Positions 29,748 through 38,150 of a stretch of 42,771 nucleotides of DNA are shown here, one piece after another. Each line of letters opens with the position of its first letter. Within the stretch, counting starts at the first letter, position 1. The DNA lies in assembly GCF_010672525.1 (NCBI RefSeq), contig NZ_JAAHGH010000064.1, positions 1-42,771 of the forward strand. Direction: 5' to 3'. A program made the translations under genes and the position numbers. The DNA is from Okeania sp. SIO2B3. Lineage in GTDB: Bacteria > Cyanobacteriota > Cyanobacteriia > Cyanobacteriales > Microcoleaceae. The notes beneath the pieces were generated by a model. It made no database searches, was not told the origin of the DNA, and saw only the letters and a list, made by a program, of their open reading frames with translations.

Positions 29748-30768
29748 GAATTACTCCTTATAAACCACACTGCGCCCGTAACACGCGATATCATACCAGG
29801 ATTTTTTTTTTTTAGATAGAGTCTAGCAGTAATTTACCAAAAATACTGGTTAGCTTTGTTAATAAGCTCTATCATTTGCAATAATTAGTTTGTTTTCTAT
29901 CAAATCTTTACCTACTGGCCAACCTTTTTCCGGACATACCTCGAAAAATTAATCAAGGATAAATCATCAGGATTTTTTACAAAAAAAAGAATAAGTATTT
30001 ATGGAACTTAACGAGAAAAAATAAATTATTAATTATCATTCACAGTTGAGATTGCTATTCAAACATTAGTGATTGGACAGTAAATTACTGACTAATAACT
30101 CATTAAGTCGCTAATTCTAACTTACTTAAATTGAGCAGCAAAATTTTTGTAAAAATCACCGATATAGTTAGCAGTCAAGTATAGGCTATTGATCCCAAAA
30201 AAATTGTTGTAAATAACTTACTATAAAAACTATTAAACAAAAGTTTTTTATTAGCTTCTATATTTGCTTACTACTTAAACTGTCCCAGAGTTGATTAGTG
30301 GGGCAGAAAAATTTTTCTCCTTCAATGAATCCCAAGACAGACTTGTTTAGACTTATGTCTTTCTTAGCTAGACACTTGACAAAAATAGCCACAAATTCTA
30401 TACCTTCATCCACATAGGTTCCTTTATACAACAAGCTGTGAACAAAAACTTAAATTTAATGCCATAGTTGACTCGATTAATGGCAGGGATCGTAATTAAC
30501 CTATAAAAAAATTACTAAATTACCATTTTGCTGTATGATAATGGTCAAGATTAATTTTCTTTTAAGCTCTCCTTTCTAAAATTCATATCACTTCTGAAAA
30601 AGTTAGGGATCTGAGATGAAGATATGGCAGAGTTTAAGCCTGAAATCAATATCTGAAACTACCAAAAAGCACCCAGTGGGGCAGCACGGGGCCAGGCTCA
30701 ATTAAATAGCAGTCAGAAGTCAGAATTCAGCAGTCAGCGGTCAGCCTTAGGAGTTTTTTTTATGCCCT

Positions 30769-30818
30769 AGTCGAGGATTTCAACCCCGACTCAAGCATCC
30801 GGCGCATTAATTGCCGGA
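30769..30818 (+). repeat. two consecutive hairpins upstream of gap2
   Basis: AGTCGAGG pairs with CCCCGACT (30769-30791) and TCCGGC with GCCGGA (30798-30818). Paired short hairpins like these occur at the right end of IS200/IS605-type elements and in their guide RNAs, so this could be a relic; a structured leader for gap2 is the other reading. Confidence 0.4.
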
Positions 30819-30973
30819 GTATAAACCCAAGGTCAAAAAGCTGATAGCTGTTTGCGGAGCATTCCGGTACGGAAAATGCTGAAGCGCTGATAGCTAGTTA
30901 ACACTGAAACTGAATTAATTCAGTGTGTAAAACTGTCAAAAACTTTAATTATACATGATTATTGCTGTTATTA

Positions 30974-30980
30974 GGAGGTA
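30974..30980 (+). promoter_or_regulatory. ribosome binding site of gap2
   Basis: TAGGAGG lies 5-6 bases before the GTG at 30985 and decides this non-ATG start. Confidence 0.75.
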
Positions 30981-30984
30981 AAAA

Positions 30985-32004
30985 GTGATTAGAGTTGCTA
31001 TAAATGGTTTTGGACGAATTGGACGAAATTTTTTACGTTGCTGGCTCACTCGTACAGATAGCCAACTTGATGTTGTTGCTATCAATGATACTTCCGACCC
31101 TAAAACCAATGCTCACCTATTAAGGTACGATTCAATGTTGGGCACATTAAAGGGTGTAGATATTAGTTCGGACGAAAATTCCATCACAGTTAATGGTAAA
31201 ACAATTAAGTGTGTATCTGACCGTAATCCTTTAAATTTACCATGGGCAGACTGGAATGTCGATCTAATTATTGAGGCTACAGGTGTATTTGTAACTGAGG
31301 AAGGAGCCTCAAAGCATTTACAAGCTGGAGCGAAAAAGGTTGTAATTACTGCTCCTGGTAAAGGTGGAAAAGTTGGTACTTTTGTGGTAGGAGTTAATCA
31401 TCAAGATTATGAGCATGATGATTATGATATTGTCAGCAATGCTAGTTGTACAACCAACTGTCTAGCTCCAGTGGTCAAAGTGATAAATGACAACTTTGGC
31501 ATTATTAAAGGTACAATGACTACAACTCATAGTTACACTGGCGACCAACGTATTTTGGATGCTAGTCACAGAGATGTACGGCGGGCCAGAGCAGCAGCTG
31601 TAAATATTGTACCAACTTCTACAGGTGCAGCTAAAGCGGTAGCTCTGGTAATTCCAGAAATGAAAGGTAAGTTAAACGGTATCGCGATGCGTGTTCCTAC
31701 TCCTAACGTTTCTGTTGTTGACCTTGTAGCTCAAGTTGAGAAAAATACTTTTACTGAACAAGTTAACGAAATTATACAAGAAGCTGCTAATGGACCAATG
31801 AAGGGTATCATTGAATACTGCGATCTGCCTTTGGTTTCTAGTGACTTTCGTGGTAATGATTCATCTTCCATTGTAGATGCTAGTCTGACAATGGTTATGG
31901 GTGGTGATATAGTGAAAGTGATTGCTTGGTATGATAATGAATGGGGTTATAGTCAGCGTGTTGTAGACTTGGCTGAAATTGTCGCACAGAAGTGGACTGC
32001 TTAG
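30985..32004 (+). CDS. gap2: glyceraldehyde-3-phosphate dehydrogenase, Calvin-cycle type
   Basis: 339 residues with a GTG start. It carries the NAD(P)-binding [13 protein letters not shown] motif, the catalytic SNASCTTNC with Cys155, and His182 in [11 protein letters not shown]. The sequence is of the Gap2 (plastid GapA-like) type: VAINDTSD after the second strand, [19 protein letters not shown], and [17 protein letters not shown]. Gap2 uses mainly NADPH and reduces 1,3-bisphosphoglycerate in carbon fixation. Location next to murB/murC and thiL is a known cyanobacterial gene order. It converges with thiL, with 58 bases between the stop codons. Confidence 0.96.
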   Translation: MIRVAINGFGRIGRNFLRCWLTRTDSQLDVVAINDTSDPKTNAHLLRYDSMLGTLKGVDISSDENSITVNGKTIKCVSDRNPLNLPWADWNVDLIIEATGVFVTEEGASKHLQAGAKKVVITAPGKGGKVGTFVVGVNHQDYEHDDYDIVSNASCTTNCLAPVVKVINDNFGIIKGTMTTTHSYTGDQRILDASHRDVRRARAAAVNIVPTSTGAAKAVALVIPEMKGKLNGIAMRVPTPNVSVVDLVAQVEKNTFTEQVNEIIQEAANGPMKGIIEYCDLPLVSSDFRGNDSSSIVDASLTMVMGGDIVKVIAWYDNEWGYSQRVVDLAEIVAQKWTA

Positions 32005-32062
32005 TTTGTTTGAGTTTTGATTGTCTGACAATTGAATTAAAAACCTAAGATAAATAACTTTT

Positions 32063-33088
32063 TCAAAAATGTTGAAATCCTTGGCTAAGTGTAAGTTGCT
32101 CGTTTGGGTAAATTCCTTGGCTATCTATTAATAAGATGTCGGTGTCGTCTGTGGTTGTACCCACGATGGCTGCACCGACTCCAATTTTTTTTACTAATTC
32201 TTGGCCACAAATTGGAGGCAAACACAGAACTAACTCGAAATCTTCTCCTCCATAGAGTGCCCACTTTAATGCTTGTTCGGGTGAGGTAAGTTTAGTTAAA
32301 GAGGAAGGAATGGGAATTTGATTGCGATCGATCCTAGCTCCGACGTGAGATGCTTGACACATTTGAACGATCGCATCTGCTAATCCATCACTACTATCCA
32401 TTCCTCCTACTAAGATCGAGTTTTGGTTTTTCTCTAGACTATAAGAACTATTTAAAGATAAGCAATTCCATAAATTTGTTAAAATATCAAATCTTGGCCG
32501 AGGACGTTGGTGAGCTAATATTAAGGAAGAACGTTCTGCTTCTGTGAGAAATTGACCTAATTCTGGATGCAGTAATAATTCTAACCCCGCTTTTGATGCT
32601 CCATGTACTCCAGTAGCAACGATCACGTTTTGGGGTTGACAGTTTGAGCGCAGAATAGTCTGTGAAGTTTCAACTTGTCCGAAAGCAGTAATTGAGATAG
32701 TACAGATAGGCGATCGCACTATGTCTCCACCGACTATAGGAGTATTGTACGGTTGTAAGCATTCAGAAATTCCTTGGTAAAGTTTTTCAACCCAAGCAAC
32801 AGGAGTATCGCCAGTTAGACCAAGAGCGATCGTTATACCAATAGGGAATGCACCCATTGCTGCAAGGTCGGATAAATTGGCAGCAGCGCTACGCCAACCC
32901 ACATCTTCAGGGGAAGTGGTGCGATCGCTAAAGTGTACTCCATCGACGAGTGTATCAGTTGTGACTACTAATGACTTGTTAGGTTGAATTGGCACAATAG
33001 CAGCATCATCCCCAACCACTTCTGTGGGACAAAAACGGTGTAATACTTTTAAAAGTCCTTGTTCGCTAATATCTTTAACTGTAGTCAT
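32063..33088 (-). CDS. thiL: thiamine-monophosphate kinase
   Basis: 341 residues. It phosphorylates thiamine monophosphate to the active cofactor thiamine diphosphate. Conserved blocks: GDDAAIV and TTDTLVDGVHF (metal/ATP binding), AAANLSDLAAMGA, PIVGGDIVRSP, GGMDSSDGLAD and YGGEDFELVLCLP. The protein is of normal length. No thiamine riboswitch was recognised upstream (33089 onwards). Confidence 0.95.
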   Translation of the reverse strand: MTTVKDISEQGLLKVLHRFCPTEVVGDDAAIVPIQPNKSLVVTTDTLVDGVHFSDRTTSPEDVGWRSAAANLSDLAAMGAFPIGITIALGLTGDTPVAWVEKLYQGISECLQPYNTPIVGGDIVRSPICTISITAFGQVETSQTILRSNCQPQNVIVATGVHGASKAGLELLLHPELGQFLTEAERSSLILAHQRPRPRFDILTNLWNCLSLNSSYSLEKNQNSILVGGMDSSDGLADAIVQMCQASHVGARIDRNQIPIPSSLTKLTSPEQALKWALYGGEDFELVLCLPPICGQELVKKIGVGAAIVGTTTDDTDILLIDSQGIYPNEQLTLSQGFQHF

Positions 33089-33357
33089 GGCAATCTATAC
33101 TATACTAAAGTTATATTTCCAACTCAAATCGACATCTCTAATTACTTTTGAAAGTCTCAAATTTATTCATTATTTGTTTTTATATCATGTTTGGATAATT
33201 ACCGGTCAAAAAATACTTTTTTTTTAGTTATATGGAGAATATGTATTCAGTAATTATCTCCAACCTTACTCTTTAAGTCATCAGTAATTTTTAGTGGTAA
33301 ATGAGTCATAATTTTTACCGAATAATTAATAATTAAATAATTAAATAATTAAACAAT

Positions 33358-33516
33358 TCAGCTGACTCTGCCTCCCCTTTCAAGGGGAAAAAAGCGGTTG
33401 AGCGATGGTTCCGAAACCTCGCCATATCCAATCGACCAAGAGAATAAATTTTTCCCTTATTGGTCAATCCTCTCTCTAAAAGGGAGAGGTAATTATCCAT
33501 TATCCATTATCCATTA
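33358..33516 (+). repeat. repeat family F7, copy 1, with heptanucleotide tail
   Basis: CTCCCCTTTCAAGGGGAAAA opens the unit, CCTCGCCATATCCAATCGAC lies in the middle, and CTCTAAAAGGGAGAGGTAATTA closes it, followed by three copies of TTATCCA. The same order occurs at 40077-40300 and, shortened, at 40447-40620 and 42164-42265. Confidence 0.75.
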
Positions 33517-33688
33517 ATGAACACTTACCTCCTAATCATAAAAAGGATTGACTAATCAATATCCTGACATATTTAGGATTAGTTAGTAATAATATTAATG
33601 AGTTTAGTAGAATTTTTTTTATTAGAGAATGAATTATGAAGCAGGAAATGCTTACTTCATCAACAAGATTGATTAGTTTGAAAAATAT

Positions 33689-34022
33689 GTAAGCATTCAG
33701 CCGTCAGCTATCGGCGTTGCTGAATGGTAATGATTTTGATACTAAGTATCAACGCCAAACATAAGTTTTTCAATTGTTATCTCCAGCTAATTACCATTAC
33801 ATTTCAGCAACGCCCAGCTATCAGCTATTGCTTTTAGTTGACGATAAAAGCTTTATTAATTGTTTTACTACAAAAGTTGGTTCCCTTGACCTTAAAGTCA
33901 GTTGTTAATTTAAACACTGTTCTTAAAGAGAAAATCTTGTTGCTGAAGTCCGCAGTTCCTCCCCAGGAGGCTAGCTGACAGCTAATAGCTGAATGCGAGC
34001 GCATTCCGCAGGAAATGCTTAC
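33689..34022. mobile_element. miniature element, family F2, copy 2 (interrupted)
   Basis: 334 bp beginning GTAAGCATT and ending AATGCTTAC, flanked by perfect 8-bp duplications AAAAATAT (33681-33688 and 34023-34030). Without the nested 102-bp element and its duplication it is about 224 bp, close to the 231 bp of copy 1 at 21358-21588. Confidence 0.88.
33713..33814. mobile_element. miniature element, family F3, nested in F2
   Basis: 102 bp with ends GGCGTTGCTGAATGGTAATG and CATTACATTTCAGCAACGCC, flanked by perfect 8-bp duplications CAGCTATC (33705-33712 and 33815-33822). IS1-like by end sequence and duplication length. It inserted after the F2 element was already in place. Confidence 0.88.
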
Positions 34023-34127
34023 AAAAATATAGCAATTAGGAATCAGATGTGAGAATTTAACTTTTCATTAAAAGTATACAATATAGCAGTTATCTTATTC
34101 ATATATATTCATTTTTTTCTTTTCCTC

Positions 34128-34150
34128 TGTTCCCTGTTCCCTGCTCCCTA
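34128..34150 (+). repeat. heptanucleotide array (TGTTCCC)3
   Basis: Three copies of a 7-bp unit, the last with one change. Confidence 0.7.
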
Positions 34151-34453
34151 GAAGTATTCAATATCTCACAACTTAAATCATATTGCTATAGCTGAATTTA
34201 AAATGATTTGTGTAACTAACTAAAAATATAGTCAAAATTTAATTATTTATCAAAATAAAAAAAAATAATTTTTGTGTCAAATAATTAAGAAAAATCAATA
34301 AAGAGAATAACTATTGATAAAAACTAAAGATCAATATCAGCAAATAAACAGTGTTGTAAGTTACATTTTTTTTAGTATAAATAATAAATGATAGTTTATA
34401 GGAAAAACTAAAAGATGACTTCTTAACATTACTTTAATAACTTTCCCGGTCTA

Positions 34454-36151
34454 ATGAAACCTAGAATAATAGTCTGTGGCTTGGGTCGTACCGGCTACAA
34501 AATATTCCGTCTATTAAGACAGCAGGGTGCAACAGTTGTAGGTATAAGCGATCGCCCACTCCGTGGAGAGGGTACAGAGATTATTGTCGGCAACTTTCGT
34601 TCAGCATCTACATTATTAGCAGCAGGCATTCAAAGCGCTCATACTCTGGTTTTAGCAGGGAAAGATGAGTCTGTTAATTTGGCCGTCTTAATGTTAGCAA
34701 GAATTCTCAATCCAAAAATTCGGATTATTAATCGCCTATTTAATACAAGTTTAGGCGATCGCCTAGATCACACTCTAACCGATCATACAACAATGAGTGT
34801 GTCAGCTTTAGCAGCTCCAGTGTTTGCTTTTGCAGCTTTAGGAAATCATGCTATTGGCCAGCTACACATATACAATCAGACCTGGCCAATGCGAGAAGAA
34901 TTTATCGGCCATAATCATCCTTGGAAAGGTCGTAAACTGAGTTCTTTGTGGGACGATCGCTCTCTAATGTTGATCTACTATATACCAGTGGCAAATCCAA
35001 TAGATTTAGTCTCTGCAGTAGTAGAAGAGCGAGAGTTACGGGTAGGAGATCGTCTGATTATTTCTAGCAAACCAAAAGTGCGAACTCGCAGACAAAATTT
35101 AGTTTATTACTTATTCAAGGTATTTAGCAGACTCAGGCAATTTCAGCGACACAGTAAATCAGCAGTAGTTCTCAACTTGGCTCTGTTAGTAACTGTGTTA
35201 TTCTGCACTATTACTTATATTAGTATAAATCTGAATAACAGCTTTGTTGATTCTCTCTATTTTACAGTTGGGATGATTACAGGAGCAGGGGGGAATGAAA
35301 AAATAGCCGAACAAGCACCAGGTAGTATCAAAGTATTTACTTCGATCATGATGCTTGTAGGAACGGCGATCGTTGGTATTTGTTATGCGCTGCTGAATGA
35401 TTTTGTATTAGGTACTCGCTTCCAAGAGTATTGGGATGCTGCCCGCATACCACTAAAACAGCATTATATTATCTGTGGGTTTGGTGGCATTGGTTTACAT
35501 ATTGCCCAGCAACTGGTTAATAGTGGTTATGAAGTAGTAGTAATAGAGCGTAACCCTAACTGTCGATTTCTCAGTACTGCCAGGTCTATGAAAATTCCTG
35601 TGATTGAGGGGGATGCAAGTTTATCTACGACTCTAGAAGTTGCCAATATTGAAAAAGCTGAAGCACTTTTAGCTGTAACTGGTAATGATATTATTAATTT
35701 AGAAATTGCTCTGAGTGCGAAAGGACTTGTTCCTAAAATGCCAGTTGTGGTAAGAAGTCAAGACCCGCACTTAGCTCTCATGGTACAACAGGTTTTTGAG
35801 TTTGAGTCTGTACTTAGTCCCACAGAATTAGCTTCTCCTGCTTTTGCAGCAGCAGCTATTGGCGGTAGAATTCTTGGTAATGGAATTACGGCAGATAGTT
35901 TGTGGGTAGCGTTAGCTACCTTAATTACACCGGGGCATCCTTTTTGTGGGAAAATTGTTCAACAAGCAGCTAGCAGTGCTGATTTTGTACCCTTGTATAT
36001 AGAAAGCAACGGTCGAGAAATTCATGGTTGGGAATTGTTAAATGCGACCTTGAATTCTGGTGATGTTTTGTACTTAACTATGCCAGCTAATAGACTAGAC
36101 CAGCTCTGGAGAGATGCACCTATACAACTAATAAGTAATGCTACTAAATAG
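34454..36151 (+). CDS. two-RCK-domain channel-like membrane protein with unusual pore
   Basis: 565 residues. An N-terminal NAD-binding RCK/TrkA-N domain (IIVCGLGRTGYKIFRLL, 5-21, to about 225) precedes two membrane helices (about 237-258 and 292-318) that frame a re-entrant pore segment (263-283); a second RCK domain starts at YIICGFGGIGLHIAQQL (338-354), and a TrkA-C-like tail ends the protein. This is the plan of a ligand-gated ion channel of the potassium channel superfamily, but with RCK domains on both sides of the pore. Where potassium channels have TVGYGD, this protein has TGAGGN (276-281), so potassium selectivity is unlikely to be standard. Start at ATG 34454 has no ribosome binding site. 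It stands alone. Confidence 0.82.
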   Translation: MKPRIIVCGLGRTGYKIFRLLRQQGATVVGISDRPLRGEGTEIIVGNFRSASTLLAAGIQSAHTLVLAGKDESVNLAVLMLARILNPKIRIINRLFNTSLGDRLDHTLTDHTTMSVSALAAPVFAFAALGNHAIGQLHIYNQTWPMREEFIGHNHPWKGRKLSSLWDDRSLMLIYYIPVANPIDLVSAVVEERELRVGDRLIISSKPKVRTRRQNLVYYLFKVFSRLRQFQRHSKSAVVLNLALLVTVLFCTITYISINLNNSFVDSLYFTVGMITGAGGNEKIAEQAPGSIKVFTSIMMLVGTAIVGICYALLNDFVLGTRFQEYWDAARIPLKQHYIICGFGGIGLHIAQQLVNSGYEVVVIERNPNCRFLSTARSMKIPVIEGDASLSTTLEVANIEKAEALLAVTGNDIINLEIALSAKGLVPKMPVVVRSQDPHLALMVQQVFEFESVLSPTELASPAFAAAAIGGRILGNGITADSLWVALATLITPGHPFCGKIVQQAASSADFVPLYIESNGREIHGWELLNATLNSGDVLYLTMPANRLDQLWRDAPIQLISNATK

Positions 36152-36267
36152 TTTAATTCTCCACAGAATATATTGGGAGCTTTGGAAATATGTCGTTGTT
36201 ATTCTCCTGGGTTTTAACTCAGGAGTTTTCAATTTTTCCTAATTAAGTGGGTAGGAAAAATTATTTA

Positions 36268-36583
36268 GGGTTTGCGCTTCACTAGTCTTTTAGTAGGGGT
36301 AGGAGACAGGAGACAACCCACCCGCGGGCCCCTCCCAACCCACCCCTAGCCCCTCCCAACCCACCCCTAGCCCCTCCCAGGAGGGGAGGGGAAGACAGGA
36401 GAAATGGCTCGGGAGCGAGGAGGTAGGAGCGGGCGTTTTGTCCCAAGATTTTTCTACCCAACTATGCGCCTAAAATACGCTCCATGCATGAGCGTTTCAG
36501 ATGTGATACCAGGCACTGCAATTCGACCCCAAAAAGGCACTTGTCTTTATATGTCAATGCTTTTAGATTTAATCAGCAAGCCC
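36268..36583. mobile_element. miniature element, family F1, copy 3
   Basis: 316 bp from GGGTTTGCGCTTC to TCAGCAAGCCC, flanked by TATTTA at 36262-36267 and 36584-36589. Shared with the other copies: GTCTTTTAGTAGGGGTAGGA after the left end and GTCAATGCTTTTAGATTTAA before the right end. It has been enlarged by a tandem CAACCCACCCCTAGCCCCTCC array (36314-36390). Confidence 0.8.
36314..36390 (+). repeat. tandem CAACCCACCC array
   Basis: Three copies of a unit of about 25 bp (CAACCCACCCCTAGCCCCTC), then CCCAGGAGGGGAGGGG. Single copies occur at 5422 and 16117. Confidence 0.8.
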
Positions 36584-36779
36584 TATTTATTTTGTATTAT
36601 TTATAGAATAAGGAAGAAGAAAGAGGAAAGAAGGAAAAGTCTTACTTTGTCTGAGTTTTAAACTTTTGAACTGTCAAACACCTTTCCTTCAACTGCTATA
36701 TGCTCAGTATTCAGGTATATTTTCTGTTCCTTATTTCTAACTCTACTAAATGTTAAATTAATTTAACATATACATTAAA

Positions 36780-36893
36780 GGCGTTGGTGATGCGTGGCTA
36801 TGATTGTGCTTTAATGGCAATTATCTAACTATTAACTGAAAAGCATTTTATATTTGGCTAAATTTAGGTTTCATAGCTTGATTCAACAACGCC
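36780..36893. mobile_element. miniature element, family F3, copy 3
   Basis: 114 bp with ends GGCGTTGGTGATGCGTGG and TTGATTCAACAACGCC, flanked by perfect 8-bp duplications ACATTAAA (36772-36779 and 36894-36901). Confidence 0.85.
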
Positions 36894-36904
36894 ACATTAA
36901 AAAT

Positions 36905-36925
36905 CCCCGTGACTTTAGTCCGGGG
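36905..36925 (+). repeat. hairpin resembling IS200/IS605 right end
   Basis: CCCCG(T)GAC pairs with GTCCGGGG across TTTA; context AAATCCCCGTGAC...GGGGGGTAGTCAA is very similar to the right-end hairpin and guide-RNA 3' part of IS200/IS605-type elements as remembered. No transposase or TnpB is nearby, so it would be a solo relic. It could also act as part of the terminator for either neighbour. Confidence 0.45.
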
Positions 36926-36971
36926 GGTAGTCAAAAATACTCTCCGATTAGTTTGACCTACTATCTATCAG

Positions 36972-37271
36972 TTATTTAAACTTAGAAACTGCACTATCAA
37001 AGGCGTTGTGCAAATCATTCCAAGCCTTTTCAAAACCAACTTTTACATCTCCCCATGCTTGTTCACTTGAGTTTTGTAGTTCCTTAAATTTCGTTTTGAC
37101 TGCATCACGCTTAGTAGACAATTCTTCTATCTTTTTGTAATAATTAATCGCAGCATCAGCTTTAGCTTGTTTAGCTTTGGCTTTCATTTCATCAATTTGA
37201 GCATTAAGTTTATCAAGTTGAGCTTTGGTTTTAGCTTCGTAGGCTTGTTTTGTTTCTGGTTTATTTGTCAT
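36972..37271 (-). CDS. small coiled-coil protein
   Basis: 99 residues, almost entirely Lys/Ala/Glu/Gln-rich helix with heptad character from about 8 to 70 (LDKLNAQIDEMKAKAKQAKA, YKKIEELSTKRDAVKTKFKEL), then an amphipathic segment WGDVKVGFEKAWNDLHNAFD. Apolipophorin- or phasin-like small helical proteins look like this and are common in cyanobacteria, sometimes stress-induced; no specific function can be given. No signal peptide or membrane segment. The ribosome binding site is absent. Confidence 0.75.
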   Translation of the reverse strand: MTNKPETKQAYEAKTKAQLDKLNAQIDEMKAKAKQAKADAAINYYKKIEELSTKRDAVKTKFKELQNSSEQAWGDVKVGFEKAWNDLHNAFDSAVSKFK

Positions 37272-38150
37272 AATTTTAAATAGATATGATTTAATTGAAA
37301 ACTATGTTTTTATCGAAAATATAGACTAATACTTTGAATTGTCAGGCAGATTTAAAAGTTAGCGAATTTCCAGAAAAACTAACTCTGATTAGTTAACTGG
37401 TCTACTAAGAATCTGAAAGAATATATATTGTCTATTTTATTTATGTATAATTTTAATAATTGCTCGGATTTTTGTCAATAATACATAACAATATATAACA
37501 ATATGTCAAGATTTATTTTGCTCAACCTCTTAAATAAATTAAATTGTCTGAATATGAAATAGATTTAGTTATATCTCTAGAGGTACTGTGCTTTTCATGT
37601 TATCATTAGAAGTTAGGCTATTTTTAAATATTTCTATAGTGACATTGGGCTAGGGTATAAGTATATTGGATAACAGATAGCAGTCCTATTGGAGTTATGT
37701 AGAAAATATCCTAGAAAAAAACAATATGGGTAAGATTTTAAACTTTTTATCTGTTTTAATTTTGTCGATCAATTATTCATAATTGCGGTAAATTAGATAA
37801 AACTGTTGACAAAAATCAGGAGGATAATTTAAAAATTAATAATTACTTCTCTTTAAAAAGAATAGGATTGACTAATTTTTTTTTGACTTTTATTTCTTCT
37901 TGAAAGAAGAGGCTTTAAATCTTAATTATTCGGCAACTATGAAGATTTAAACAGAAAAACGTAAAGTCAAGTCGATATTTTTATAATTACTACTTTGGCA
38001 GAAATAAAGATTAGCTACATAAATATTTTAAATGGCATTAAAATCACTGTTCAGATCAACTTGAGTAAGATTATATTTTGTTCAATGAAAGAATATAAAT
38101 CATCAAAAATACAACAAAATAATATTAGCAATTTTCATCAATTACTAATA
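37272..38150. other. spacer upstream of the amidase gene
   Basis: Very AT-rich, with no repeat family member and no gene. A TTG-started extension of the amidase frame reaches back to 37995, but its first 52 codons look like spacer (AT-rich, Ile/Lys/Asn-rich) and would place a signal peptide internally. Confidence 0.5.

Larger units (their letters stand above)
29748..30984. other. 1.2-kb divergent spacer between murC and gap2
   Basis: No gene. Near murC is a long T-run (29800-29812). From 30700 on it contains GTCAGAATTCAGCAGTCAGC repeats, a double hairpin (30769-30818), and a GTTTGCGGAGCATTCCG motif (30850-30866) followed by AGCTGATAGCT fragments. The gap2 leader occupies the last part. Confidence 0.6.
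33089..34453. other. 1.36-kb spacer with repeat F7 and a nested F2/F3 element pair
   Basis: Contains a CCCCTTTCAAGGGG repeat of family F7 (33358-33516) ending in a (TTATCCA) heptanucleotide array, then the F2 element (33689-34022) with an F3 element inside it, then a (TGTTCCC) array (34128-34150). The last 250 bases are very AT-rich and must contain the promoter of the channel-like gene. No gene was found. Confidence 0.65.
36152..36971. other. spacer with F1 and F3 elements
   Basis: Contains F1 copy 3 (36268-36583), a (GAAGAAAGAGGAAAGAAGG) purine run near 36610-36640, an F3 element (36780-36893) and a CCCCGTGAC...GTCCGGGG hairpin (36905-36925). An 85-codon frame at 36404-36661 lies mostly inside F1 and its repeats and is not believed to be a gene. 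Confidence 0.65.

Noticed and set aside
32005-32062. ATTGTCTGACAAT as a bidirectional terminator between gap2 and thiL.
   Set aside because: The palindrome leaves no room for a loop and has only a weak A/T run.
36404-36661. 85-codon open frame on the plus strand.
   Set aside because: It lies mostly inside the F1 element and its CAACCCACCC array, with no ribosome binding site and a low-complexity product.
37995-38150. TTG-initiated extension of the amidase.
   Set aside because: It would put the signal peptide 52 residues inside the protein, and its composition is that of spacer.
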